Of a DNA stretch of 29,253 nucleotides, positions 6,804-15,771 are shown one piece after another. Within the stretch, counting starts at the first letter, position 1. Each line of letters begins with the position of its first letter. A program made the position numbers and the translations under genes. The DNA lies in the IMG/VR virus record IMGVR_UViG_3300037961_002751, positions 1 through 29,253 of that record. One strand, 5' to 3'. The stretch comes from a virus. Under the pieces are notes generated by a model. That model was not told the origin of the DNA and did no database searches. It saw only the letters and a list, made by a program, of their open reading frames with translations.

Positions 6804-7901
6804 CTAGAACGCAGAGTGTGCGATACGTCGCCAACGGCTTGTGCTGTCAGTACCAGTCGAAAGACAAATGTAAAGATAGCTGGTGTCCCAACGCAGTTCA
6901 CCTGCCGTTCCAGCAGCTGTTACCGCTGTAGGTGCTGTCCCTTGCGCTAGCACGACAGGCTTGCCAAACGTCGCATGTGTTGAATCAAGCTTTAGCGCGT
7001 CAACAGTGGTGCCAGGACTTTTTACCTTGAATGTAAGGCTGCCAGCCTCCTGACTGTCACTAGCGTCTGCAACCTCAGCCAAAATGCTTGCATAGCTGAT
7101 GTCTTCAGATGCTGCATTCGTTGATTGAAATGTAATTGTACTAATGTCATCCCCGGTAACTCCTGCCCCACTATTCCTAGTGTTTCTAAACAGCAAATCT
7201 GCTCCAGATGCAGCGGAAACAGCAGTACATTCAATTTCTACAGCCGTACCTGCTGTCTGGCTGGTAACGTGTAAAAGATTATCTGGTGCTACCGTTGCTG
7301 CAAGATCACCGATCCCTACATTTGAGCTAGACAGCACCATCCTAGTGGTAACCGTGCCAGCAGACATCGCTTGAAATTCAAGCTTTCCATCCTCTTCTGT
7401 TGCTGTCTCATCAATAATAGATGCACGAATTACACCATAATCCTTTGGTTCTCCACCACTATTATCACCTTTATAAACAAGGCCTCCAAGCAGCTTGCCG
7501 TCTGCACTTGCACTGTTTCTAAACAAAACAACATCTGGGCCTTCTGCGCTGTTATTGTGTGAATTCTCAATAACTAATTGATCGTTTGTAACATCAGTGC
7601 TGAAAAGATGAAGTTGTGCAGTCGCCGTCCCTGTACCAAGCTGAAATCCAGTTGATGTGACCTTACCAACCTCAGAATTAGCAGCGGAAAACCCTAGTTC
7701 ATTGCTCGCCGCCCTAAACAAGCCAGTGCCAGTTGAATTTGTAAATGCGATCGATGGTGCGGCTCCAGTCCCGTCAGGGGCCTTGCTCAAGACAGTTCCG
7801 TATTTAATTTTTTTGTTTTCACTGCCATCAACAACCAGAAAGAGGTCATCTGTCACTGGTGCTGTAAGCTCTGTCAGACTTGAAATTGTGCTGTTAGACA
7901 T
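6804..7901 (-). CDS. Second tail fibre or tip appendage protein
   Basis: The 365-residue protein starts MSNSTISSLTELTAPVTDDL. Its N-terminal 90 residues match the other fibre's N terminus in pattern (LTELTAP..DD...VVD, PDGT.AAPSIAF....TGLFR, G...T). This suggests both attach to the same site or are paralogues. The body is beta-rich with fibre-like phrases (DVVLFRNSAS, ADLLFRNTRN, GVIRASIIDE, SYASILAEV). It ends with GTAPTAVTAAGTAGELRWDT and a YICLSTGTDSTSRWRRI block, a C-terminal motif I have seen in many phage fibres and baseplate proteins. No S74 chaperone domain is present. It sits between the J-like tip protein (11 bases away) and the large fibre. Confidence 0.8.
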   Translation of the reverse strand: MSNSTISSLTELTAPVTDDLFLVVDGSENKKIKYGTVLSKAPDGTGAAPSIAFTNSTGTGLFRAASNELGFSAANSEVGKVTSTGFQLGTGTATAQLHLFSTDVTNDQLVIENSHNNSAEGPDVVLFRNSASADGKLLGGLVYKGDNSGGEPKDYGVIRASIIDETATEEDGKLEFQAMSAGTVTTRMVLSSSNVGIGDLAATVAPDNLLHVTSQTAGTAVEIECTAVSAASGADLLFRNTRNSGAGVTGDDISTITFQSTNAASEDISYASILAEVADASDSQEAGSLTFKVKSPGTTVDALKLDSTHATFGKPVVLAQGTAPTAVTAAGTAGELRWDTSYLYICLSTGTDSTSRWRRIAHSAF

Positions 7902-7912
7902 GGCTTTTTAAC

Positions 7913-10900
7913 TTAGTTGGCAGGGAATTTCTTGCCGAATCCTGTTGCAGTATAGCGGTAGATTCGTTCAACATTGACGTTTGAGGAATTCACTGCCCTT
8001 ATGTAGTAAGCCTCGCCAGGACGTTGTACGACTGAATTAATGAGTGGAGCATAAGGGAAAACAATCAAGCGATCAGTGTCCCCATCGCCTGATGCCTGCT
8101 TAAGTTCAGCAGAAAGCGTTGGTATTTCGTAGAAAGAATTTATATATTTTCTAAAGTTATTGGCTGATATCGTGGCGTCCGTAGTTCTTTCAGCCGTTTC
8201 TATCCGCTGCAATAGTTTTACATCGACTGCAAGCTTGCTGATTTGTGGCACAATCGCTATAGACTCAGTCTTCAATTCAAGTTTGAATTGAAATGTTCTG
8301 CCAGTTGCAAAAACAGAAGTAAACGGCTGCCATTCTGTAAAATCACTCGCATTTGGCTCGGATAATATATGACCACCATCTTCAAGAGTCACAAGATCAG
8401 TGGACGAGCCTTCCTTCGCTATATTATTTGAACTTAGTGCCGAGTTTGAACTTCTGAAGTACAGTTGAGCATCGGTCACTCCCTTAGTCGAATCATTAGT
8501 GTCATTTGTTATGACAGATGTCAATAACACTTCGTATATACCGTTCATGTCAACGCTATTATAAAAGAAGTAAGTGCCTTCTGTATCAACTGGGGAAACA
8601 AGCACTTCCTGCGCCGTGCTTAGCGCTCTAGAGGTAGACGACTCTACAGTGAAAGTCGTAGAAGAGACTGCTGTTACAAAGTATGGATTGGAGAATGTGT
8701 CGATCCTTGCATCTCCCCTGAACAATAAATTTACACAGTCTCCAACTTCAATTCCCAAGTTCGGTGTTATTACTATGTTGTTGCCTGACTGTGTGTAAGT
8801 AGCTAAGGTTTGAGTTCTGGAGTTTAAGCCGCTTTTCTCGAGGGTTAACTTATCACTTTTAACTACAACGCTTTCGCTTTTTACGCCCGAAAATTTTGAA
8901 CCTGGAATCATAGCGCTGCCACTAGAAGTCACTTTTTGCGGTAAATTTTCCTCGATAGTGTGTAAATCATAAAGCTCTCTGGCCTTGCCAGTTTGCCCTG
9001 CAGTGCCAGTACCTGTTGCCGTGAAACGCTCGCCAACAGCATTAAATAATGCGCCAATTGCCGCAAATGTGTTGCCAGTTTCAGTAATAACGTATTGCTT
9101 GCCAACAACAAAGCTTCCGGCGCTTACTACAGGGTTGTATGGCATTGCTTGCACCAAAAGCTTTTCAACGTCAGACGTATCAGTGGCTGTTGTTGTTGTT
9201 GCATTTGCACTTTGAGTATTCGTGCGAATATCACGCAATTTAAAATAATAAACGCCTTTCCTGTATGGAATCGTCATATTTTTTGCCGTAGCAGCAAACT
9301 CATTAACAAAAGTTGTTTTGCCCCAAGATGTCACGCTTTCACTAAACCGTATAACAACTTGCAATTGATCCAATCTTTCGTTTGTAATACTGTCAAAGCT
9401 AACCACTCCGAGTGTCTCCGACACCATTCGCACGGATGGATTCTTAATGTCCGGCGGCGTAATAGCGACATCTTCAGAAGGAATAAATTTTGCAGACTGA
9501 AGGACACCTGCGTTTGGAGATATTACAGATTTTGTCACAGTTTTGCTAATTGAATTCAATCCTACTGCCTCAACAGTTACGATAAGCAGTGAATTTTGTG
9601 GTATGAATAAATCCTCCCCTAGCTGCAGATACTCACTTTTAACCCCTGTAAACGTTCTTGTGGATGTGCCGGTTGCGACCGTAACATTGTAGCCAATTGT
9701 TACTCCTGTTGCCCCACGGCTCCAAGAAACAAGCGCTTGGAATTGCAAGTTGCCAACTGATTGTACTGGTCTGAATGTCACGTTTAGACTTGTTGGCGAC
9801 GATGGTTCAGAGGTATAAGTGCTTACTGGCTGCTCAAACAATTCATTGCCTGCAACATCAGCAACCGCGTAAATACTGTCATTGTGTTGTACCCCAACAA
9901 TTGCGTATGTGCTGTCACCGTTGTCAGACACTGCAATGCATTTAAATTTTTGCTCATTTACAAGGCCTGTTGCGATTGAATACACTCCTTGAGCTGGTGG
10001 TGCTTGGCTAAAAGCTGGCGATACAGTGAGCCTAGTCTTACTGTTTACAACTTCAACAACAGTAATGTTGCTTACTTCTGCGGTCCCCTCGTTCAAAATG
10101 CAGGTCAATTGTGGGTCTGGACCTATTACCGTGCCTGAACCACTGTTTGAATCTCCATTCGCAGATGCTGTAAAACGAACTCCAACTGAATTAGAAGAAG
10201 CGCCAAAAGACTGGAAATTGGTATCATTTACTGCAAGTATAATATAGACTTTTCCTGATTCAATGGCGGTAGCCGTTGTTGAGGGTACTGTCACATTTGC
10301 GTCTAATGTTACTTGAGTCGTTGTTGCTGAACTGACTCTACCTGCAATCCTTGTGCCAGCACGCATTTCATCTGCAACAGCAAAGACTTGTCCTGGCAAT
10401 ACCACAGCGCCATCTAAGCCTATTGAAAAATTAACAACATCATTGTCTAGCTCCTCAGTAGCTAAAACCCATCGCCCAAGACGAGCCGCTTGAGTTTTAG
10501 AAGTGCAGCCAAATCCAACAATTTCACGTACTTGATGTCCATATTTTTCTCTAAGCTCTGTGTTCTCTATGCAAACAAAATCAGGTCTATACAAGTTTGC
10601 TGAGTTGTTGTATCTCACCTTGACGGTCGTGCTCCTAGTTTTTATAGACGTCCCCTCGTACTCAAACCGACCATCAATCACATTGGCATTGTTATATACA
10701 TGCACCGGCTGAATTGAGCTTGGCAGTCCACCGGCTTTGTAAAGCTCTCCGTGGTCTGCAGCAGCGAAAATTCCATTTGTTTGATAGTAAAGCATGCCAC
10801 GAAATATGCTTGCAAAATCTTGCAATACATTGTAAGCCTCTGCTTGGCTAGACACTAATGTATTGCAAGCAAATCGTGGCTCAACTGTTCTTGATACTAA

Positions 10901-12409
10901 GCAAGTTCCGCCGGAACTGTTTGTTTGCTGATCGCTTGTTACCTGCACAGCCACCTGTGTGGTATTTGTTGCTTTGATTGTATAGGTAACAACCTCGCCA
11001 GGCGTCGACAATAAATCCCCATCCATGAAGAATACATTAATGATGTCATTAGCTACATAGCCATGACCTGATCCAATTGTGATATTTATTCTGTTGGGAT
11101 GCGACTGCCCGCTTGTGCTATTGAAGTTAATGCTGTAAGTAGCGCTTAGCGGATCTGTAAGCAACTGCTCATTTGAGTATCTAATTAATGGATAAAGATC
11201 GATCCAGCTCACATTTTCAGCATTTATGAAATCGCCTGCCCCGAATCTTTTATTCAAGAGCAAGTGCCGGAATATGCATACTGGACACGTAGTCCATACA
11301 GTTTCACCTCCTGTGCCATCAAAATCAACACCTTGAGTGACTTGCAAGCTACCATCACTTCTGACGCTCATATTGCTTGGTATTTGCACCTTTATGCCTT
11401 TGATCAGATAAGACCTACTAGGAAGAGATGGGAAAGATTTAGTGCTTATCTCCAAAAAAGCTAAGGCCGAATAATCGTATCCAACTTGTATCGGAGTATG
11501 TTGAACCAAAGAAGTCCATACTAACTGGTTTCCCCTGCCGTTTTGCAGTGAAATCTTTTCCTGCTCAAAAATATTTCCAACTGTTTCATCCTCAATGCTG
11601 TATAAATTAGCCTCAAAGATTGCTTCTTGTCCTCTAAGTCTTCCCCCGCTAGCCTCACTGCTTATGGATTTTATGGAAGTGCCTTTATCAGCAGGAAAGA
11701 CGGCTGGCTCGTAAGTGCTGTTTTCAAATTTAAAAGACTTAGCATTCCCAGTGCTAGTAGTTTCGTTCTTTATGTAAATGTAGTCTAACTTTTTCACTGT
11801 TATCGTGCAGGGGTGACCACACCTATCTGCAATTTCAACACGATTTGTTGCTATTTGGTAGCTTGACGTGGCAATGCCGGTGACTTGATTTCGTCCTTCA
11901 TAAGAGTCAATTTTACCCTTTGGCCCGTTAGCTGTTATCTCGTAACAAATAGTAGCGTTAAATAGTTGATTCTTTGCAAGCCCGTCAACAGCTGTTGAAA
12001 ATAGCCTAGGAATGGTAAGAAGACATGAGAAGTGAGTTACAGCTATGTCTGTAATCGTTTTAGAAACAGATCCGCCCCCATACTCTCTAGATGTGACTTT
12101 TGCGTCAGCGTCAGTTGTTTCCTCATAATTTTTACCCACCTCAGTGCTTACATCAACAAAAGTACTTACATAATCCATGCCTCCTGGAATCTCTTGATTT
12201 GCCGTGCCTTCTGCGATCTCAACTCGTACATCTTCTTTATTGAAATTTTCAACAACATTTCCTGCAGAATCTTTCTCTTGCACTGGGGTGTTATTTAAGA
12301 AAATGCACTGTTTTTTTGAATCAGTGCCCTGTTCGGTGGCAAGGCCCAAAATCTCACCCTCGCATAACAGGTCGAGGAGCTTGATTGAAGTAGTACTTCT
12401 TAGAGTCAT
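7913..12409 (-). CDS. J: Central tail tip / host-specificity protein J
   Basis: This 1498-residue protein matches the lambda gpJ family. The opening STTSIKLLDLLCEGEILGL is the usual J start. SYLIKGIKVQIPSN occurs around residue 345, followed by tail-hub domains. GCTSKTQAARLGRWVLATEE and GLDGAVVLPGQVFAVADEM form the classic J core near residues 640-690. Two fibronectin-III-like domains follow (about 870-965 and 990-1090), then a beta-rich C-terminal region that probably contacts host or fibres. Two odd inserts of one motif (Y.I...G.T.F..IGA..N.VG..FTA.G.G) lie near residues 720-765 and 1100-1145. The length exceeds lambda J (1132 residues). The ATG overlaps the stop of the upstream gpI-like gene as ATGA. 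Confidence 0.9.
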   Translation of the reverse strand: MTLRSTTSIKLLDLLCEGEILGLATEQGTDSKKQCIFLNNTPVQEKDSAGNVVENFNKEDVRVEIAEGTANQEIPGGMDYVSTFVDVSTEVGKNYEETTDADAKVTSREYGGGSVSKTITDIAVTHFSCLLTIPRLFSTAVDGLAKNQLFNATICYEITANGPKGKIDSYEGRNQVTGIATSSYQIATNRVEIADRCGHPCTITVKKLDYIYIKNETTSTGNAKSFKFENSTYEPAVFPADKGTSIKSISSEASGGRLRGQEAIFEANLYSIEDETVGNIFEQEKISLQNGRGNQLVWTSLVQHTPIQVGYDYSALAFLEISTKSFPSLPSRSYLIKGIKVQIPSNMSVRSDGSLQVTQGVDFDGTGGETVWTTCPVCIFRHLLLNKRFGAGDFINAENVSWIDLYPLIRYSNEQLLTDPLSATYSINFNSTSGQSHPNRINITIGSGHGYVANDIINVFFMDGDLLSTPGEVVTYTIKATNTTQVAVQVTSDQQTNSSGGTCLVSRTVEPRFACNTLVSSQAEAYNVLQDFASIFRGMLYYQTNGIFAAADHGELYKAGGLPSSIQPVHVYNNANVIDGRFEYEGTSIKTRSTTVKVRYNNSANLYRPDFVCIENTELREKYGHQVREIVGFGCTSKTQAARLGRWVLATEELDNDVVNFSIGLDGAVVLPGQVFAVADEMRAGTRIAGRVSSATTTQVTLDANVTVPSTTATAIESGKVYIILAVNDTNFQSFGASSNSVGVRFTASANGDSNSGSGTVIGPDPQLTCILNEGTAEVSNITVVEVVNSKTRLTVSPAFSQAPPAQGVYSIATGLVNEQKFKCIAVSDNGDSTYAIVGVQHNDSIYAVADVAGNELFEQPVSTYTSEPSSPTSLNVTFRPVQSVGNLQFQALVSWSRGATGVTIGYNVTVATGTSTRTFTGVKSEYLQLGEDLFIPQNSLLIVTVEAVGLNSISKTVTKSVISPNAGVLQSAKFIPSEDVAITPPDIKNPSVRMVSETLGVVSFDSITNERLDQLQVVIRFSESVTSWGKTTFVNEFAATAKNMTIPYRKGVYYFKLRDIRTNTQSANATTTTATDTSDVEKLLVQAMPYNPVVSAGSFVVGKQYVITETGNTFAAIGALFNAVGERFTATGTGTAGQTGKARELYDLHTIEENLPQKVTSSGSAMIPGSKFSGVKSESVVVKSDKLTLEKSGLNSRTQTLATYTQSGNNIVITPNLGIEVGDCVNLLFRGDARIDTFSNPYFVTAVSSTTFTVESSTSRALSTAQEVLVSPVDTEGTYFFYNSVDMNGIYEVLLTSVITNDTNDSTKGVTDAQLYFRSSNSALSSNNIAKEGSSTDLVTLEDGGHILSEPNASDFTEWQPFTSVFATGRTFQFKLELKTESIAIVPQISKLAVDVKLLQRIETAERTTDATISANNFRKYINSFYEIPTLSAELKQASGDGDTDRLIVFPYAPLINSVVQRPGEAYYIRAVNSSNVNVERIYRYTATGFGKKFPAN

Positions 12410-13755
12410 GATTCGATTAGGGATTCAGTTGAGTTTTCATCTTTATCATTAAACCAATTATAACCAGTAAACCTAACAAACATTTTCATCTGATCAGCTT
12501 GCGTCCCTGGGCGCTTATGCGTGTCGTGATCGATTATCATGACTTTAACCCGAACGTCGGTGCTTGCTGCGTCGTCTTTAGGGATTCTAGGCATGCTTAC
12601 AGCGTGACACCATCGGTACTTAGTGCCTTTGTTCAAAATGCCCTGTATTGTTGCTTGAAATTGAGTCATTATAGGCTCATCTTTATAGTCTTCGGCGTTT
12701 AAAACGACTTTATACGTTATAAACCCTGGCACTTTTGTAGAGCCATCAGTGTCGCCCACCCTGTCGTACAAACCATTGACAGTCTCAAAGAATATCATAA
12801 AATTTTTACGTTCATCGGAGCTTCGCACGTAATCTGTGTCAGTTAGCGTTATTGAATTAAGCTGTTTATTGCCATTGCTGTCTCTAAGCTCTATCAATCT
12901 AAGCTGCTTGACTTTTGTTCCGTCGGCATTACTACTGACGCCACTCTTGTCCAATTGATCGTGCTGCCAAATGCGACTTCTGATTCCCCCTGCTAGCTCA
13001 AACCTGTCCTCCAGCTTTTTTCCATTTACCGTAACGGTTTGAACACCTGGAGCCGTAATTGACTCGCGCAACGCTGAACTTTCATCTGTAACATCAGCTT
13101 GAATTGATAGCAAATGACTGCCCACTAATACTTTTCCAAACGCCACTGGAACTGTGGCGCCAATGCCAACACTGTTCTGACCCCCTCCAGTGTATGCATA
13201 AGACTGAGATCCATTCATGGCCCTTGTAACATTCTGCGGACCTACTCCACGCGATGTCTCTCCAGAGCCAGACAAACGACCTCCAGCGAATGGATCAAGC
13301 TGCGGAGAAATAAGATCAGCAACACCACTCAATAACATGCTTGTACCAAGCGCACCTGCAGTAGTTGAAACAGCTGCAGCGCCGGCAAAAGTAGCGGCCC
13401 CTTTTATTCCTAAAAAACCGCCTCCTGCGGGTGCAGTGACAACGGCAACTGCAATTAAAGCGATGCCAATACCTATCTTCACGTATTTCTCATTGCTACC
13501 ACCAATGACAGGCACGATATACAAATCATTCCTGCCAAGAGGCAAGAACATTTCCTTTGCGGTCATGTCCTGTCCAGACTGAATCACACGATAATAGACA
13601 CCATTTTTATACGATTCTAATAGCTCTTTTTGAAATCCTGGTCTATTAATGCAAAGTAATCTAATCGCATCTGCGGGGGTACGTAAATTATGATAAGTGT
13701 GCTCTTCGCCGTAGCGCTCCCCGAGAGAGTCAAGCAGCCTAACGGTTTGCTGCAT
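12406..13755 (-). CDS. I: Tail assembly protein I, extended form
   Basis: The 449-residue protein starts MQQTVRLLDSLGERYGEEHT, then RTPADAIRLLCINRPGF, which is the ubiquitin-like N-terminal domain of the lambda gpI family (TVRLYGDL..FG; RTPAEAIRALC). A hydrophobic Ala/Gly stretch (about residues 98-155, KIGIGIALIAVAVVTAPAGG onwards) follows, as in gpI. Then come GPQNVTRAMNGSQSYAYTGG and a VPVAFGKVLVGS motif. Lambda gpI is about half this size; the C-terminal 230 residues here are an extra strand-rich domain of unknown role, perhaps part of the tip. I prefer the ATG at 13755 over a TTG at 13773 because it fits the family N terminus. It overlaps the NlpC gene by 17 bases. Confidence 0.85.
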   Translation of the reverse strand: MQQTVRLLDSLGERYGEEHTYHNLRTPADAIRLLCINRPGFQKELLESYKNGVYYRVIQSGQDMTAKEMFLPLGRNDLYIVPVIGGSNEKYVKIGIGIALIAVAVVTAPAGGGFLGIKGAATFAGAAAVSTTAGALGTSMLLSGVADLISPQLDPFAGGRLSGSGETSRGVGPQNVTRAMNGSQSYAYTGGGQNSVGIGATVPVAFGKVLVGSHLLSIQADVTDESSALRESITAPGVQTVTVNGKKLEDRFELAGGIRSRIWQHDQLDKSGVSSNADGTKVKQLRLIELRDSNGNKQLNSITLTDTDYVRSSDERKNFMIFFETVNGLYDRVGDTDGSTKVPGFITYKVVLNAEDYKDEPIMTQFQATIQGILNKGTKYRWCHAVSMPRIPKDDAASTDVRVKVMIIDHDTHKRPGTQADQMKMFVRFTGYNWFNDKDENSTESLIES

Positions 13756-14119
13756 ATCGGTACACAGCTGCAATGCTTTTATAATAGTAGCGCGTCAGCG
13801 CCGCCACACAACTCAATGAATCCCTTCGCTGGTGAAGGATTCTTTGATCACCCACATATATGGCTGCATGCATAGGATATGGCGTACCTAAACGCATGAT
13901 TAGTACATCGCCTGCTCTAGCGTCATCCATGCAAGTTTCGTAAAACCCTAAGCCTCCAGCCTGCTCTAAAAATATGCTAGGAGAATTGTCAAGATCTTCA
14001 GGCCTCTTGAAATCAGGCAGCACTATTCCCGCAAGTTGGTAATAACTGCGAACCAATGAAAAGCAGTCATTTACGCCGTACTCCCACGGCAAGCCAATCA
14101 AGGATTGATAGTTGACCAT
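13739..14119 (-). CDS. NlpC/P60 peptidase, C-terminal half of a split lambda K
   Basis: The 126-residue protein is of the NlpC/P60 cysteine peptidase fold: NDCFSLVRSYY (Cys19), AGDVLIMRLG, then PMHAAIYVGDQRILHQ (His84, and His96 as the likely third residue). In lambda and relatives this domain forms the C-terminal half of K, a tail-tip protein thought to cut peptidoglycan or to work in tip maturation. Here it is a separate gene overlapping the JAMM gene by 22 bases in the -1 frame. I see no good slippery heptamer in the overlap (AAT GAA AAA TGG), so coupled re-initiation at the ATG is more likely than frameshifting. Confidence 0.88.
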   Translation of the reverse strand: MVNYQSLIGLPWEYGVNDCFSLVRSYYQLAGIVLPDFKRPEDLDNSPSIFLEQAGGLGFYETCMDDARAGDVLIMRLGTPYPMHAAIYVGDQRILHQRRDSLSCVAALTRYYYKSIAAVYRYAANR

Positions 14120-14394
14120 TTTTCATTCAGAATGTCAAACACGAACCATGGCAGCTTTGTCGCTTGGCAGGCTTTCTTGTCCATTCCACTGGGCCCCCCA
14201 CCTTTTGGATGAGAATGAACAACTGCCTCTATTTTGCCTGACATGGCAGCCGAAAGGTAGTCGTAAGGACAAATCACAAAATCTTCTTTTGAGTTTGATG
14301 CAACGTTATTGCAGGCGAAGTATCTTCCATTAACTACTAGCCCACACGCTTCTGCAGGTGCAGCGCGAAAAGCGTGAGCCTCTGCATCACTCAT
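14098..14394 (-). CDS. K: JAMM/MPN metallopeptidase, N-terminal half of a split lambda K
   Basis: The 98-residue protein starts MSDAEAHAFRAAPAEACGLV; Glu15 in the E.CG motif and the block VVHSHPKGGGPSGMD give the JAMM metal site (His60, His62, Asp72, plus Ser69). This is the MPN(+) domain that forms the N-terminal half of lambda gpK. The classic motif is H.H, seven residues, S, two residues, D; here only six residues separate the second His from Ser. The geometry may therefore be altered or the loop shortened. I choose the ATG at 14394, which overlaps the L stop by eight bases, over a GTG at 14439 that would overlap L by 53 bases. It is probably translationally coupled to L. Confidence 0.85.
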   Translation of the reverse strand: MSDAEAHAFRAAPAEACGLVVNGRYFACNNVASNSKEDFVICPYDYLSAAMSGKIEAVVHSHPKGGGPSGMDKKACQATKLPWFVFDILNEKWSTINP

Positions 14395-15430
14395 GAATCC
14401 TTGCACCGGGGAAGCCTCCAAAAGGTAATCTGGTGTCACCAGGGAAACGTAATTTGCATGATTTTATGCGTTTACCGCAGCGATCGTTTGCAGAAGTCAC
14501 CCCTGTTGTACTGTCATCGGACTTTGCAACTGGATCCCCTGAATATCCACATTCAACTCCTCTGTACTTCCATGGGCAGTGCTCCACTACTGTACGGCGA
14601 GGCAATAAAAGGTTCGTAAGTTCAAGTTTGGAAGATAACTCAAATTCGACCTCCTGCTGATTTTCACTAGAGATGCGATCAATATACCAAGTTTCGTCTG
14701 GGAATCTAGCCGTGCCGTCTCCTGTTCCATGCGCTGCGAAAACAATAGTATCGCTACTGTCCGAACTTTGATTCAAAGCCATCGCATTTCCGTCTTGAAA
14801 AATATACTGCTGATCAAAAAAATTAACAGCATCGATAAACTTCTTGCAAGTCCTGATCCTTGTAACTTTACCCATTAAGGGGTTTATTGGATTTGTACTT
14901 CTTCGCATGAGCGACGTAATCGTATTGTTAACGTTTGCCACTCTCATGGTTGGTCGTGGCAGAGTTCCCTTGACTCTTTTCTCAAAGCCATCTACCTCAA
15001 CAGGCGCAGCGGCATATGAAATGCCCCCAAAAACAATATTGATGTTAATATTGTTAGTGCCTGGGTGAAAGTAAAGATTTTCCTCGGTCCATGTGTCAGT
15101 GGTTCTTCCGTTGACGTGCGCGTTCTCTCCGTTTTGAACCACTTCAGTCGAGGTAGCAGTAAAGTTTGTGAACCTAATATGGAAAAGCTCTATAATGGCA
15201 TCCGGCTCTAATTTGTATAACTCTTCATAGACAGGGCTAATAGTCTCCCACGTAATCCCATTGTCATTAATTGTTGATCCATAAATCAAAGGAAAGGATG
15301 GTTGAGTGTCGCCTGACCTCCCTTGGACTGCACACCTAAATGCATAAGCGCCATTCCCTGCCAGAGGGTTGCTGTTAACAATATTGCCAACCTCATAGAG
15401 CTTTCCTGTTTCCCAGAATGCGTAACTCAT
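14387..15430 (-). CDS. L: Minor tail protein L with extra N-terminal domain
   Basis: The 347-residue protein has a C-terminal 260 residues matching lambda gpL (about 232 residues). The Cys-rich end contains EHCPWKYRGVECGYSG and RCGKRIKSCKLRF, giving Cys285, Cys294, Cys318 and Cys325. As I recall, lambda gpL uses four Cys with nearly the same spacing to hold a 4Fe-4S cluster. The first 80 residues (FWETGKLYEVGNIV, YAFRCAVQGRSGDTQPSFP, NDNGITWE) are an addition. They resemble the small carbohydrate-binding-like modules seen in fibres (W..G..Y..G..V, Y.C...G.SG...P, DG...W). The ATG overlaps the stop of gene M as ATGA. Confidence 0.88.
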   Translation of the reverse strand: MSYAFWETGKLYEVGNIVNSNPLAGNGAYAFRCAVQGRSGDTQPSFPLIYGSTINDNGITWETISPVYEELYKLEPDAIIELFHIRFTNFTATSTEVVQNGENAHVNGRTTDTWTEENLYFHPGTNNININIVFGGISYAAAPVEVDGFEKRVKGTLPRPTMRVANVNNTITSLMRRSTNPINPLMGKVTRIRTCKKFIDAVNFFDQQYIFQDGNAMALNQSSDSSDTIVFAAHGTGDGTARFPDETWYIDRISSENQQEVEFELSSKLELTNLLLPRRTVVEHCPWKYRGVECGYSGDPVAKSDDSTTGVTSANDRCGKRIKSCKLRFPGDTRLPFGGFPGARIHE

Positions 15431-15771
15431 GGCTCAAACTGCTCGACGAAAGTAGCTGATATATTGAATAAATTAGAATACGGCATTGTCTTTGTCCATG
15501 TTGCGCATGTCCACTTATATGTTTCTGTGTCATCAGGTGGCGACCAGTTAAAAGCTTGAACTCCAGCCCTTGCCTCTAAAAAATCTTCAATTTGATTTGC
15601 TTGTGTTTCATTTATATTCGTCCAATTTAGAGACCATTCCTTCGGATCGTTGTTGATACCTATTTGTACACGTTGGCTGTAACCTGCAAATTGACTTACT
15701 ACCACCCTTGGTTGCGCTTGTTTTGAAGCGCCGTAGTCAGGATTGATGCTTGGGAATGTTTCTATGCTCAT
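15427..15771 (-). CDS. M: Minor tail protein M
   Basis: The 114-residue protein fits the lambda gpM family (tail tip, at the distal end of the tape measure). It has an early SQFAGYSQRVQIGINNDPKE block, then WSLNWTNINETQANQIEDFL, an FNWSPPDDTETYKWTC segment and a final strand ISATFVEQFEP. The pattern of F.W.PP followed by W.C..W is characteristic of this family. Its size is close to lambda M (109). It overlaps the stop of the tape measure gene as ATGA, and its own stop overlaps the start of L the same way, so H-M-L are tightly coupled. Confidence 0.85.
   Translation of the reverse strand: MSIETFPSINPDYGASKQAQPRVVVSQFAGYSQRVQIGINNDPKEWSLNWTNINETQANQIEDFLEARAGVQAFNWSPPDDTETYKWTCATWTKTMPYSNLFNISATFVEQFEP

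Noticed and set aside
9095-9553. 152-codon plus-strand frame antisense to J
   Set aside because: Composition is Cys/His/Asn-rich and low-complexity in places; J is clearly coding on the other strand throughout, with family motifs on both sides.
13217-13582. 121-codon plus-strand frame antisense to the gpI-like gene
   Set aside because: Pro/Ala-rich antisense of the Gly/Ala hydrophobic segment; no ribosome site and no neighbour on that strand.
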